Origin: Cloacibacterium sp. TD35
GTDB taxonomy: Bacteria > Bacteroidota > Bacteroidia > Flavobacteriales > Weeksellaceae
DNA: 64,000 nucleotides
Direction: 5' to 3'
NCBI RefSeq assembly: GCF_028864635.1
Contig: NZ_CP104850.1
Location: 936,001-1,000,000 of the forward strand
A model generated the notes under the pieces. The model did no database searches. It saw only the letters and a program-made list of their open reading frames with translations, and had not been told where the DNA came from. The first letter of the stretch is position 1. Every line of letters begins with the position of its first letter. A program made the position numbers and the translations under genes. This document shows positions 55,269 to 64,000 of the stretch, piece by piece.

Positions 55269-56183
55269 ATGAAGCTCAATATAAAAAACGAAACAGGCAG
55301 ATTAAAATCAGTAGTGCTCGGTCAACCAAAATCTATTGGCCCAGTTCCTACTTTAGAAGAAAGTTATGATGCTAAATCATATTACTCCATAGAAAATGGC
55401 ATTTATCCTAAAGAAGAAGACATCATCGCAGAAATGACTGCCTTCGAAAAAGTGCTCAAAAAATATGATGTGGAAGTTTTCAGACCGAATATTATCAAAG
55501 ATTACAATCAGGTTTTTGCGAGAGATGTAGCCTTCGTTATCGAAGATAAAATGATTATCTCAAACGTAATCAAAGATAGAGCAGATGAACAAGAAGCCTA
55601 TCGCAAAATTTTTGAAAAAGTAGAATGGCGCAAAATCATCAATCTACCCGAAACCGCTCATATAGAAGGAGGAGATGTAATTGTTTGGGATGATTTTCTC
55701 TTTGTGGGAACTTGTTTCTCCGAAGATTACAGAAATTATAAAACGGCCAGAACCAATGAATATGCTATAGAAATTCTGAAAGAATATTTCCCGAAAAAAC
55801 GCATCATAGACCTTGACCTTAAGAAAAATGACAAGGTTCCGTATCAAGGTGTTTTGCACTTAGACTGCACGTTTAACCCTATCGGAAAAGACAAATGTAT
55901 TATATACAAAGACGGGTTTGTAGACGAAAGTGATTACCAACTCATCATAGATATTTTCGGGGAAGAAAACTGTTTCCATATTACACCAGAAGAAATGTTC
56001 GAGATGAATCCTAATATTTTCTCTATTTCACCAGAAGTAGTGGTTTCAGACGAAACTTTTACCAGAATGAATGACTTTCTGAGAAATGAATGGGGTTTTA
56101 CGGTAGAAGAAATTCCGTATCGTGAAATTTCTAAAATGGGCGGTTTGCTCAGATGTTCTACCATGCCTTTGGTTAGAGAATAA
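55269..56183 (+). CDS. amidinotransferase / dimethylarginine dimethylaminohydrolase family protein
   Basis: 304 aa pentein-fold guanidine-modifying enzyme. ETGRLKSVVLGQP start, FARDVAFV near 80, HIEGGDVIVW near 132, HLDC near 198 and the nucleophile Cys296 in LLRCSTMPLVRE all match the family. Substrate (arginine, methylarginine or another guanidino compound) cannot be decided; arginine deiminase is an alternative. A single-gene unit ending at a terminator. Confidence 0.85.
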   Translation: MKLNIKNETGRLKSVVLGQPKSIGPVPTLEESYDAKSYYSIENGIYPKEEDIIAEMTAFEKVLKKYDVEVFRPNIIKDYNQVFARDVAFVIEDKMIISNVIKDRADEQEAYRKIFEKVEWRKIINLPETAHIEGGDVIVWDDFLFVGTCFSEDYRNYKTARTNEYAIEILKEYFPKKRIIDLDLKKNDKVPYQGVLHLDCTFNPIGKDKCIIYKDGFVDESDYQLIIDIFGEENCFHITPEEMFEMNPNIFSISPEVVVSDETFTRMNDFLRNEWGFTVEEIPYREISKMGGLLRCSTMPLVRE

Positions 56184-56206
56184 TTAGATTATTTTGATCA
56201 AAATAA

Positions 56207-56240
56207 AAAGGACAACTTCATTTAGAGGTTGTCCTTTCGA
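56207..56240. terminator. terminator between convergent genes
   Basis: AAAAGGACAACTTC / GAGGTTGTCCTTT with a short T/A-rich flank on both sides; lies before the bglX-like 3' end. Confidence 0.7.
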
Positions 56241-56264
56241 TTTAAAGAAATAAGAAATAAAAAA

Positions 56265-58526
56265 TTATTGTAATGAAAACTTGATTTTTGTTTTTATAGC
56301 GTCTGAAGAATTCCCAATAAGCGCTTCGAAATCACCTGGTTCTGCTACCCAATCGTGTTTTACAGGGTCAAAGAAACTTAATGCAGATTTGTCAATCGTG
56401 ATGGTTACTACTTTTTGTTCACCCGAATTTAAGTATATTTTTTCAAAACCTTTCAATTCTTTTAATGGTCTTGGCAAAGAAGATTTTACGTCTCTTATGT
56501 ATAATTGTACTACTTCTGCACCTGCTTTTTTGCCTGTATTTTTTACTGGAATTGTAAAGGTGATAGTCTCATCTTCGGTAATAACGGCTTTGTCTGTTTT
56601 AGCTTGACCAATTTCGAAAGTGGTGTAACTTAATCCATGCCCGAAACTGAAAAGAGGTTTAATGTTCTTAGTGTCATGCCAACGGTAACCCACGAAAATT
56701 CCTTCGTTATATTTTATGTTGATAGGGTTTTGTTGGTCTTTTCCTTTTCCTTGTGCCAATTCTTCTTTGTTACCCGGATATTCTCCTAATTGATGAGCAG
56801 AATTGTCTTCTAATTTCACAGGGAAAGTGAATGGCAATTTACCAGAAGGATTAGCATCACCCGCTAAAACTGAAGCGATAGCATGACCGCTTTCTGAACC
56901 TAAATACCACGCTTGAACAATGCTAGAAACTTCTTTTACCCAAGGCATTTCTACAGCATTTCCTGAAACTAAAACTACGGTGAAATTTTTGTTCGCTTTC
57001 GCCAAAGCAGAAATTAATTCATCTTGATGATAAGGTAAGCCCATATCTTTTCTGTCATTTCCTTCACTGTCTTGGAAATCACTCTTATTAAGTCCACCCA
57101 CGAAAATTACAAAGTCAGAATTTTTAGCGAGTTCTACCGCTTCTTTGGTTAATTCTGCTTGTGAACGATTGTCAGTAAGGTCTTTTCCTGTTTTTACACC
57201 ATTATATTCTCCACCTACATCTCCTACATAACCTCTTGCATAAGCAACTTCTGCATCTTTCCCGAATCTTGCTTTAATGCCGTCTAAAGGTAAAGTTTCA
57301 TATTTTACTTTTAATGAAGAAGAGCCACCGCCTACGGTCATCATTTTGATAGCGTTTTCACCAATTACAGCAATCTTTTTAGTTTTAGAAACATTAATTG
57401 GCAATACATTTTTTTGGTTTTTTAGCAATACAATTCCCTCTTCACCAATTTCCTTGGCAATTGCTCTGTGTTCTTCAGAAGCAATGTTTCCAAAAGGTTT
57501 GTTTTTATTCATAGTGGTCAAGAAAGCTAGTCTTAAGATTCTTCTCACTTTATCATCCAATTCTTTAGTTCCTACTTCACCAGATTTGATGAGTTTTAAA
57601 TAAGGATGCGCTAAATAGTAATTATCATAAGCATTGCTAGTTCCTTCAGAAAGTCCATTCGTCCAGCTACCGAATTCCATGTCAAGCCCATTCATTATGG
57701 CTTGCTTGGTATCGTTTACAGCACCCCAGTCAGAAACAACAACTCCTTTGAAACCCCATTCTTTTTTTAGAATATCATTTAATAAGTATTGATTTTGACT
57801 AGAAAATTGATTTTTATACATATCATAAGCTCCCATTATAGACCAAGTGTTTCCCTCTTGTACAGCTGCTTTAAAAGCAGGCAAATAAATTTCGTACAGC
57901 GTTCTGTCGTCTATAATTACATTGCTGGTATGTCTGAATTGTTCTTGATTATTAAGTGCATAGTGTTTTACACAAGCTGCTACACCATTAGATTGAACTC
58001 CTTTAATGTAAGGAACCACCATTTTAGAAGATAAAAATGGGTCTTCTCCCATGTATTCAAAATTTCTACCGTTTAATGGAGTTCTGTATATGTTTACACC
58101 AGGGCCTAGTAAAATGTCTTTTTTTCTATAACGAGCTTCTTCTCCTAAAGCTTTTCCATAGTTCCATGACATTTTTTTATTCCAAGTTGCAGAAAGTGCA
58201 GTAAGCGCAGGATAAGCAATGATGGAGTCATTAGTCCAACCAGCTTGCTCCCATTCATCCCATTTTACTTCAGGACGAATTCCGTGCGGCCCATCAGTAG
58301 TCCAAAATTCTGGGATTCCTAATCTTGGGACTCCCGGTGAACTAAATTTTGACTGAGCATGAAGCATCGCTACTTTTTCTTCTAAAGTCATTTTAGAAAG
58401 CGCATCTTCTACTCTGACTTCTATAGGTTGCGAATCATCTAAATAAATAGCGGTCTTTTTTTCTTGTGCTTTTGCTTGAAAACTCATTAACGAGACTAAG
58501 CAAACAAGTGCAATTTTCTTGAACAT
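56265..58526 (-). CDS. bglX: exported beta-glucosidase, glycoside hydrolase family 3
   Basis: 753 aa retaining GH3 enzyme, probably periplasmic, that removes terminal glucose from oligosaccharides (BglX-like). Signal peptide to about 20 (AKAQ). The (beta/alpha)8 domain has KHYALNNQE and nucleophile Asp266 (VVVSDWGAVND). The second alpha/beta sandwich (about 380-600, with IAVIGENA and LPFTFP) is followed by a fibronectin-III-like domain (about 660-745). It stands alone and is not next to a SusC/SusD pair. Confidence 0.94.
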   Translation of the reverse strand: MFKKIALVCLVSLMSFQAKAQEKKTAIYLDDSQPIEVRVEDALSKMTLEEKVAMLHAQSKFSSPGVPRLGIPEFWTTDGPHGIRPEVKWDEWEQAGWTNDSIIAYPALTALSATWNKKMSWNYGKALGEEARYRKKDILLGPGVNIYRTPLNGRNFEYMGEDPFLSSKMVVPYIKGVQSNGVAACVKHYALNNQEQFRHTSNVIIDDRTLYEIYLPAFKAAVQEGNTWSIMGAYDMYKNQFSSQNQYLLNDILKKEWGFKGVVVSDWGAVNDTKQAIMNGLDMEFGSWTNGLSEGTSNAYDNYYLAHPYLKLIKSGEVGTKELDDKVRRILRLAFLTTMNKNKPFGNIASEEHRAIAKEIGEEGIVLLKNQKNVLPINVSKTKKIAVIGENAIKMMTVGGGSSSLKVKYETLPLDGIKARFGKDAEVAYARGYVGDVGGEYNGVKTGKDLTDNRSQAELTKEAVELAKNSDFVIFVGGLNKSDFQDSEGNDRKDMGLPYHQDELISALAKANKNFTVVLVSGNAVEMPWVKEVSSIVQAWYLGSESGHAIASVLAGDANPSGKLPFTFPVKLEDNSAHQLGEYPGNKEELAQGKGKDQQNPINIKYNEGIFVGYRWHDTKNIKPLFSFGHGLSYTTFEIGQAKTDKAVITEDETITFTIPVKNTGKKAGAEVVQLYIRDVKSSLPRPLKELKGFEKIYLNSGEQKVVTITIDKSALSFFDPVKHDWVAEPGDFEALIGNSSDAIKTKIKFSLQ

Positions 58527-58707
58527 AAGAATTATTTTTTGGTTCAGTAAAACTACAACTTTTTATTATTATCTCAAAATGAGATAATGTATTTTTCCTA
58601 AAACTTATTTGAAAATTTAATTTTCAACTTAAAATTTGCTAAATTCCTTATAAATGAGAAGGTTATAATATTTTGAAAAAATAAAAAAATATTTTTTGTT
58701 CTAAAAA

Positions 58708-58740
58708 TTTGTTTTTCTATAAAACTTGTCTTTATATTTG
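58708..58740 (+). promoter_or_regulatory. promoter of the metY-metX-hom operon
   Basis: TTTG (58708-58711), 21 nt, TATATTTG (58733-58740). The transcript would start about 30 nt before the SAM riboswitch. Confidence 0.7.
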
Positions 58741-58770
58741 CAACACGAAAAACGTTCTTTTATACATGCA

Positions 58771-58878
58771 ACTTATTAAGAAAGGTGGAGGGAATTGACC
58801 CTGCGAAACCTTGGCAACCTGCTAACAGAAATGAAAGTAAGGTGCCAAATTCAACCCCGATAATCGGGAAAGATAAGT
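58771..58878 (+). ncRNA. SAM-I riboswitch (S box)
   Basis: P1 CTTAT (58772-58776)/ATAAG (58873-58877). The core AAGAAAGGTGGAGGGAATTG, then CCCTGCGAAACCTTGGCAACC and AAGGTGCCAAATTC, matches the SAM-I consensus, including the kink-turn and pseudoknot segments. It should bind S-adenosylmethionine and switch off the methionine genes through the terminator just downstream. Confidence 0.94.
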
Positions 58879-58912
58879 CTGAAATCAGTTTAAAATAGTC
58901 ATACACTATATC

Positions 58913-58946
58913 AAAAACTCTTTCGACTTGTCGGAAGAGTTTTTTT
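58913..58946 (+). terminator. SAM-controlled attenuator
   Basis: AAACTCTTTCGAC / GTCGGAAGAGTTT followed by seven T, between the riboswitch and metY and 70 nt before the ATG. Expected to form when SAM is bound. Confidence 0.88.
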
Positions 58947-58995
58947 ATGCTCTTTCGTCAAGAATTTTCTGCAAATAAGTTGCTCTAATATTTAA

Positions 58996-60312
<1,317 letters not shown>

Positions 60313-60341
60313 CTTACAGATTTTTGCTAAAACCTTAGATT

Positions 60342-61280
60342 TTGAAAAAATTAGAAGTCGGAAATTTTCTACTCGAAAGTGGAACAGAAATACAAAATGT
60401 AGAAATTGCTTATCATATTTTTGGTGAATTATCCCCAGAAAAAAAAGTGATTTGGGTTTGTCATGCCTTAACTGCAAATTCAGATGCGCAAGATTGGTGG
60501 CCTAATTTCATTGGCGAAAATTTAACCTTAGACACCGAAAAATATACCATAGTTTGTGCCAATATTTTAGGTTCTTGTTACGGAACGAGTTTCCAAAAAC
60601 AAGAAAAACTTCCATTAATCACCATTCGTGATATGGTAAAACTTCACCAAGAGTTAGCAAAATTTTTACAAATTTCTGAAATAGAATTGCTTCTAGGAGG
60701 TTCTCTCGGCGGAATGCAATGTTTAGAGTGGGCGATTGCAGAACCAGATTTTATTAAAAAATTATTTGTAATTGCTACCAATGCAAAGCATTCTGCGTGG
60801 GGAATTGCTTTTAATGAAGTACAAAGAATGGCGCTGGAATTAGGTGAAAACGGAATAGATGCAGCAAGAGCTATTGCCATGCTTTCGTACAGAAACTATG
60901 CTACTTTTGAATCTACTCAAACTGATGAAGAAGAAAAATTAGAACAATATAGAGCAGCTTCTTATCAAAGGTATCAAGGCGAAAAACTCAGAAAAAGATT
61001 TTCTAAAGAAAGTTATTTCATGCTTTCTAAAGCTATGGATTCTCACCATTTGGGAAGGGGAAGAAATTCAGTGGAAAATGCTTTGAACCAAATTACCGCT
61101 GAAACTTTGGTGATTGGGATAGACAGTGATATTCTTTTCCCTGTTTCGGAGCAAAAATTTATAGCTGAACATATAAAAAACGCAAAGCTAGAAGTTATTT
61201 CTTCACTCTATGGTCATGATGGATTTTTAATCGAAACCGAGAAAATTTCAACATTGCTTAAAAAGCATTTCAACTTATAA
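60342..61280 (+). CDS. metX: homoserine O-acetyltransferase
   Basis: 312 aa alpha/beta hydrolase that acetylates homoserine to feed MetY. Nucleophile Ser121 is in GGSLGGMQCLEW, the acid in IDSDILFPVSEQ and the His in YGHDGFLIE near residue 294. It is somewhat shorter than many MetX proteins. Translation appears to begin at TTG (60342): there is no ATG in frame before the conserved HALTANSDA region. Succinyl- versus acetyl-specificity is inferred from the MetY partner. Confidence 0.9.
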   Translation: MKKLEVGNFLLESGTEIQNVEIAYHIFGELSPEKKVIWVCHALTANSDAQDWWPNFIGENLTLDTEKYTIVCANILGSCYGTSFQKQEKLPLITIRDMVKLHQELAKFLQISEIELLLGGSLGGMQCLEWAIAEPDFIKKLFVIATNAKHSAWGIAFNEVQRMALELGENGIDAARAIAMLSYRNYATFESTQTDEEEKLEQYRAASYQRYQGEKLRKRFSKESYFMLSKAMDSHHLGRGRNSVENALNQITAETLVIGIDSDILFPVSEQKFIAEHIKNAKLEVISSLYGHDGFLIETEKISTLLKKHFNL

Positions 61281-61322
61281 GAAAGCAAGATAGATGATTT
61301 TAAAAAAATTAAAATTAAAAAA

Positions 61323-62513
61323 ATGAGCAAAAAATTAACGATAGGATTGTTTGGTTATGGAGTGGTAGGAACTGGTCTTTATGACGTCTTACACAAGAGT
61401 AAAACGGTAGATGCCACCATCAAAAAAATTGTGGTAAAGCATAAAGATAAGCCTAGAAATATTTCGCCGGAGCATTTTCATTATGATAAAAACGAAATCC
61501 TGCAAGACGAAGAAATTAATCTAGTAGTAGAATTGATAGATGATGCAGATGCAGCTTTTGAAATTGTGAAAACCGCTTTAGAAAAAGGGAAAGCAGTGGT
61601 TTCGGCGAACAAAAAAATGATTGCAGAACATTTCGAAGAATTGTATGAACTGCAAAAAAAGCATCAGGTTCCTTTCCTGTATGAAGCGGCAGTTTGTGGC
61701 AGTATCCCGATTATCAGAAATTTAGAAGAGTATTATAATAATGACTTTCTGCAATCCATTCAAGGAATTGTAAATGGTTCTACCAATTATATTTTGACCA
61801 AAACTTTCCAAGATAATTTAAGCTATGAAGAAGCATTGAAAGAAGCCCAAGAAAAAGGCTATGCAGAGAGCAGTCCTATTTTGGATACAGGTGGTTTTGA
61901 TGCACGTTCTAAACTTCAAATTCTATTGACGCATTCTTTCGGAATTACAACAAAACCAGAAGAAGTTTTCAATGTAGGAATTCAGAATTTGGGAGATTTA
62001 GAGCTCAAATATGCCAAAGAAAAAAATCTACAGATTAAATTATTGGCATACGCTCAAAAAAGAAATGAAGAAGAAGTCATCGCACTCGTGATTCCTAAAT
62101 TTGTAAAATCTACCGATACTTTTTCTACAGTGAGTGATGTTTTTAATGGAGTAAAAGTGCAAACCGCTTTTGCTGATAAGCAATTTTTCTATGGAAGAGG
62201 TGCGGGTTCATTGCCTACTGCAAGTGCAGTTTTGTCTGATATTTCTGCGATTGCTTATGATTACAGATATGAATATAAGAAAATTGCCAACTCAGAAAAT
62301 CTGAAACTGGCTCAAGATTTTCCTTTGAAAGTATTATTTAGACATAAAGCCAAAGACAGCAAAAATTTTGAAAATTATTTTGAAGAAATCGAAGAGTTTT
62401 ATGGCAATAGAGAAGATGCTTATTTCGTAGGAAGCATTCGTTTTCAGCAACTAAAAGACCTTTTCACAAAGCATCAAGATGAGGTGTCATTTGTGTTGAT
62501 TGATATTTTATAA
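61323..62513 (+). CDS. hom: homoserine dehydrogenase
   Basis: 396 aa single-function enzyme without an aspartokinase domain, reducing aspartate semialdehyde to homoserine. NAD(P)-binding GLFGYGVVGTGL, the VSANKKMIAEH segment, the catalytic region YEAAVCGSIPIIRNL and the GIVNGSTNYIL signature are intact. Third gene of the operon, 42 bp after metX, so the SAM switch also controls supply of homoserine. Confidence 0.95.
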   Translation: MSKKLTIGLFGYGVVGTGLYDVLHKSKTVDATIKKIVVKHKDKPRNISPEHFHYDKNEILQDEEINLVVELIDDADAAFEIVKTALEKGKAVVSANKKMIAEHFEELYELQKKHQVPFLYEAAVCGSIPIIRNLEEYYNNDFLQSIQGIVNGSTNYILTKTFQDNLSYEEALKEAQEKGYAESSPILDTGGFDARSKLQILLTHSFGITTKPEEVFNVGIQNLGDLELKYAKEKNLQIKLLAYAQKRNEEEVIALVIPKFVKSTDTFSTVSDVFNGVKVQTAFADKQFFYGRGAGSLPTASAVLSDISAIAYDYRYEYKKIANSENLKLAQDFPLKVLFRHKAKDSKNFENYFEEIEEFYGNREDAYFVGSIRFQQLKDLFTKHQDEVSFVLIDIL

Positions 62514-62534
62514 TTATTAACTTGTTTTTTCCTT

Positions 62535-62573
62535 AAGCGTTGTTTTTCTCTGAAAAATGACGCTTTATTTTTT
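62535..62573 (+). terminator. terminator of the met operon
   Basis: AAGCGT (62535-62540) / ACGCTT (62560-62565) with a longer imperfect inner stem (TTTTTC/GAAAAA) and a T-rich tail. Confidence 0.75.
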
Positions 62574-62637
62574 GTATAAAGGACATTATTGCGTCTCAAA
62601 ATCGTAATTTATGGTTCAGAAATTATAAATTTTATGA

Positions 62638-62967
62638 TTGGTTTTTGGTACGGGTAATTATTTTATTAGATTTACTAGCGGAAGTGCAGAATTACCTCCT
62701 GAAATGACACAAACGGAAAAAGAGGCTTATCTTAAAAATATTGATTATGCATACAATACATTGATTTCATCTCTTTTAAGAGACCCTCAAAATAGGTATT
62801 CGAATGATTGGATAAACTTAAATCAAAAAGGAAATGAACGACTATTTTTTGATTTGTTAAAAGAAATGGGACTGGAAGGAAAGATACTACTAATAAAAGA
62901 AGAAAACGGTACAACATCTACAATCAATGAAAACTCAGATGGAACTACAACAACTAATCCTTGTTAA
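62638..62967 (+). pseudogene. unknown protein, probably 5'-truncated
   Basis: The frame (109 aa from TTG 62638, or 87 aa from ATG 62704) has no signal peptide. It begins in the middle of what looks like a domain (GNYFIRFTSGSAELPPEMTQ) and ends in a low-complexity NGTTST...TTTTNPC tail. A stop lies directly upstream. A short ATG at 62634 in another frame ends after 7 codons. I read it as the C-terminal remnant of a longer gene; a small real gene from 62704 is possible. A related tail occurs again at 63645-63674. Confidence 0.45.
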
Positions 62968-62984
62968 CTATTAAAAATTAAATC

Positions 62985-63556
62985 ATGAAAACCCTAATAT
63001 TAAAAATTCTAATCATTATAACATTTATAATGATTAACTCATGTAAATCGCAAGAATACCCTTTAAATTCAGATATCACTCAATATCCAGCCAATTCATA
63101 TTTTAAAGATATTGATAATAAATATGATGCTTTTATTGGAAATTGGAAAGCTGTATATGATAATAAAACTATAACTCTGAAGATTAGTAAAGTTATTAAA
63201 AAGTCTCTTATGTTTGGTTCAAAGTCATTTTTTCAGGATGTACTAATTGTTCAACATTTAATTAAAGACAATGCTGGGAATATAATAGAAAACAAAATAG
63301 TGAATGATTTGAACATATATGATATAATTAGCATTAATTATAACTACACCGCAAATATTGTTTATTTAAATTATTCTGGAGTAAACTGTCGTGTTGGTTC
63401 AGGAATGTTATTTTTCAAATTGGTGAGTTCTAATTCATTTATAACTATAAGTCAATGAGTACCATCATTACTAAAGAAAATTGTCCAGATTATACAGACG
63501 CTTCTACTACAGTGCACTTGCCACAAATTGAAAATTTAGTTTTCACAAAACAATAA
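62985..63556 (+). pseudogene. small lipoprotein (DUF6705-like), frameshifted
   Basis: The intact frame reads 157 aa to a TGA at 63458. It has a signal peptide and lipobox NSCKSQE, then YPLNSDITQYPANSYFKDI and IGNWKAVYDNK, which I associate with a Chryseobacterium-clade lipoprotein family (DUF6705-like). Just after NSF (63438-63440, TTT run) the next frame continues as YNYKSMSTIITKENCPDY and ends LPQIENLVFTKQ at 63556, the usual C-terminus of that family. A single missing T in the TTT run explains both. It may be a real loss or a sequence error. Confidence 0.7.
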
Positions 63557-63563
63557 AGCAAAA

Positions 63564-63598
63564 AATAGCAAGGAGATTTCTTTGCTATTTTTATTTTT
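63564..63598 (+). terminator. terminator after the frameshifted lipoprotein gene
   Basis: AAAATAGCAA / TTGCTATTTT with T-run, 8 nt after the shifted stop codon at 63556; supports 63556 as the original gene end. Confidence 0.75.
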
Positions 63599-63602
63599 TT
63601 TG

Positions 63603-63674
63603 ATTAGAATTATAAGCAAATACAAATTATTAGAAGAAGAAAATGGAACAACTTCTACATCAACTTGTAAATAA
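63603..63674 (+). pseudogene. gene-tail fragment with NGTTST motif
   Basis: A short frame encodes KYKLLEEENGTTSTSTCK and then stops. The LLxxEENGTTST string matches the tail of the 62638-62967 frame, so this is probably a leftover of a duplicated copy. Confidence 0.4.
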
Positions 63675-63683
63675 AATTTTAAA

Positions 63684-64000
63684 ATGAAAAACAAAATTAT
63701 TTTATTTGTATTAGCGTTATTTTTAATACAAAATTGTTCAGCACAATTCAATGATTATAATAAGAAGTATAATGAATTATTATCTACATTGCAGAAAAGT
63801 GCTAATAATAAAAAACTTTATTATGGAAAAGAATTTTCTGAGTTTTACCAGAATTTTATAGTAAAAGATAAAATAGTGTCCTTTGGTTATGACGGTAAAT
63901 ATGCTAATAGTAGGAAACTCTATATTTTGCGGTTATATTTTTCAAGAATAGAAGAAAGAGGTCCTCTAATTGACAATAAGCTCCCAATTCCTATGCTTAA
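63684..64000 (+). CDS. exported protein of unknown function, cut by the window end
   Basis: An ATG at 63684 opens a frame with signal peptide MKNKIILFVLALFLIQNCSA (cleavage before QF; the Cys does not sit in a proper lipobox), then a Lys/Tyr/Asn-rich mature part with FYQNFIVKDKIVSFGYDG. At least 105 codons are seen, without a stop. No domain recognised. It lies in the same run of small exported proteins. Confidence 0.65.
   Translation, partial: MKNKIILFVLALFLIQNCSAQFNDYNKKYNELLSTLQKSANNKKLYYGKEFSEFYQNFIVKDKIVSFGYDGKYANSRKLYILRLYFSRIEERGPLIDNKLPIPML

Noticed and set aside
60342-61280. SLGG instead of SMGG at the MetX nucleophile, suspected inactivation
   Set aside because: The catalytic Ser, Asp and His segments are all present; Leu next to Ser is tolerated in the alpha/beta hydrolase elbow.
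63536-63751. Minus-strand ORF at the window end
   Set aside because: Runs through a terminator and opposite the signal peptide of the partial gene at 63684; no protein-like features.

Overview
This window is chromosomal DNA from a low-GC member of the Bacteroidota, most likely class Flavobacteriia and the Chryseobacterium/Cloacibacterium clade (Weeksellaceae). The evidence is a SusC/SusD pair, bacillithiol synthesis (BshC), a GYDIA-family GHMP kinase, Bacteroidota-type promoters (TTTG, about 19 nt, TAnnTTTG), almost no Shine-Dalgarno sequences, and small lipoproteins typical of that clade. The genus is an inference. I see no insertion sequence, prophage, CRISPR array or integrase.

Layout. 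0-4.5 kb: an orphan SusC/SusD outer-membrane uptake pair. 4.5-12.8 kb: exported unknown, porin, bshC, a LysM plus periplasmic-binding-like protein, fabD and the GYDIA kinase. 12.8-29.8 kb: housekeeping genes: pckA, aroQ, a tRNA-Glu/rpsT/tRNA-Glu cluster, an amidase, an LptD-like protein, RidA, an HtrA protease, a U32 family protein with a ferredoxin and 5-formyl-THF cyclo-ligase, a membrane-anchored predicted regulator with its lipoprotein, two small Ala-rich lipoproteins, an rRNA/tRNA methyltransferase, rmuC and dps.

30.0-51.1 kb: the translation super-cluster. rpsL-rpsG-fusA-rpsJ is followed by a terminator, a DUF1294 gene with no normal start codon, and a divergent pta-ackA operon. The S10/spc/alpha block then runs without interruption from rplC to rplQ, including secY, infA, rpoA and the short rpmD and rpmJ. 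Insertion of pta-ackA separates rpsJ from rplC. The two halves keep near-identical promoters.

51.1-62.6 kb: an MliC-like lipoprotein, enolase, citrate synthase, a Cys-rich exported unknown, an amidinotransferase/DDAH-family enzyme, a GH3 beta-glucosidase, and a SAM-I riboswitch with attenuator controlling metY-metX-hom. 62.6-64 kb: decaying or duplicated small exported proteins, one of them frameshifted; the last gene runs off the end.

Most notable signals: (1) four translation-related promoters share a TTTGCACnC extension downstream of the -7 element; (2) the rplC leader has two mutually exclusive stems and a 12-codon upstream ORF whose stop lies inside the switching strand; (3) a long stem-loop sits in the rpsN-rpsH gap; (4) a pair of heptad-repeat, Ala-rich lipoproteins ending in Lys resembles Braun's lipoprotein in design; (5) a membrane-tethered predicted regulator with a lipoprotein partner is divergent from them.
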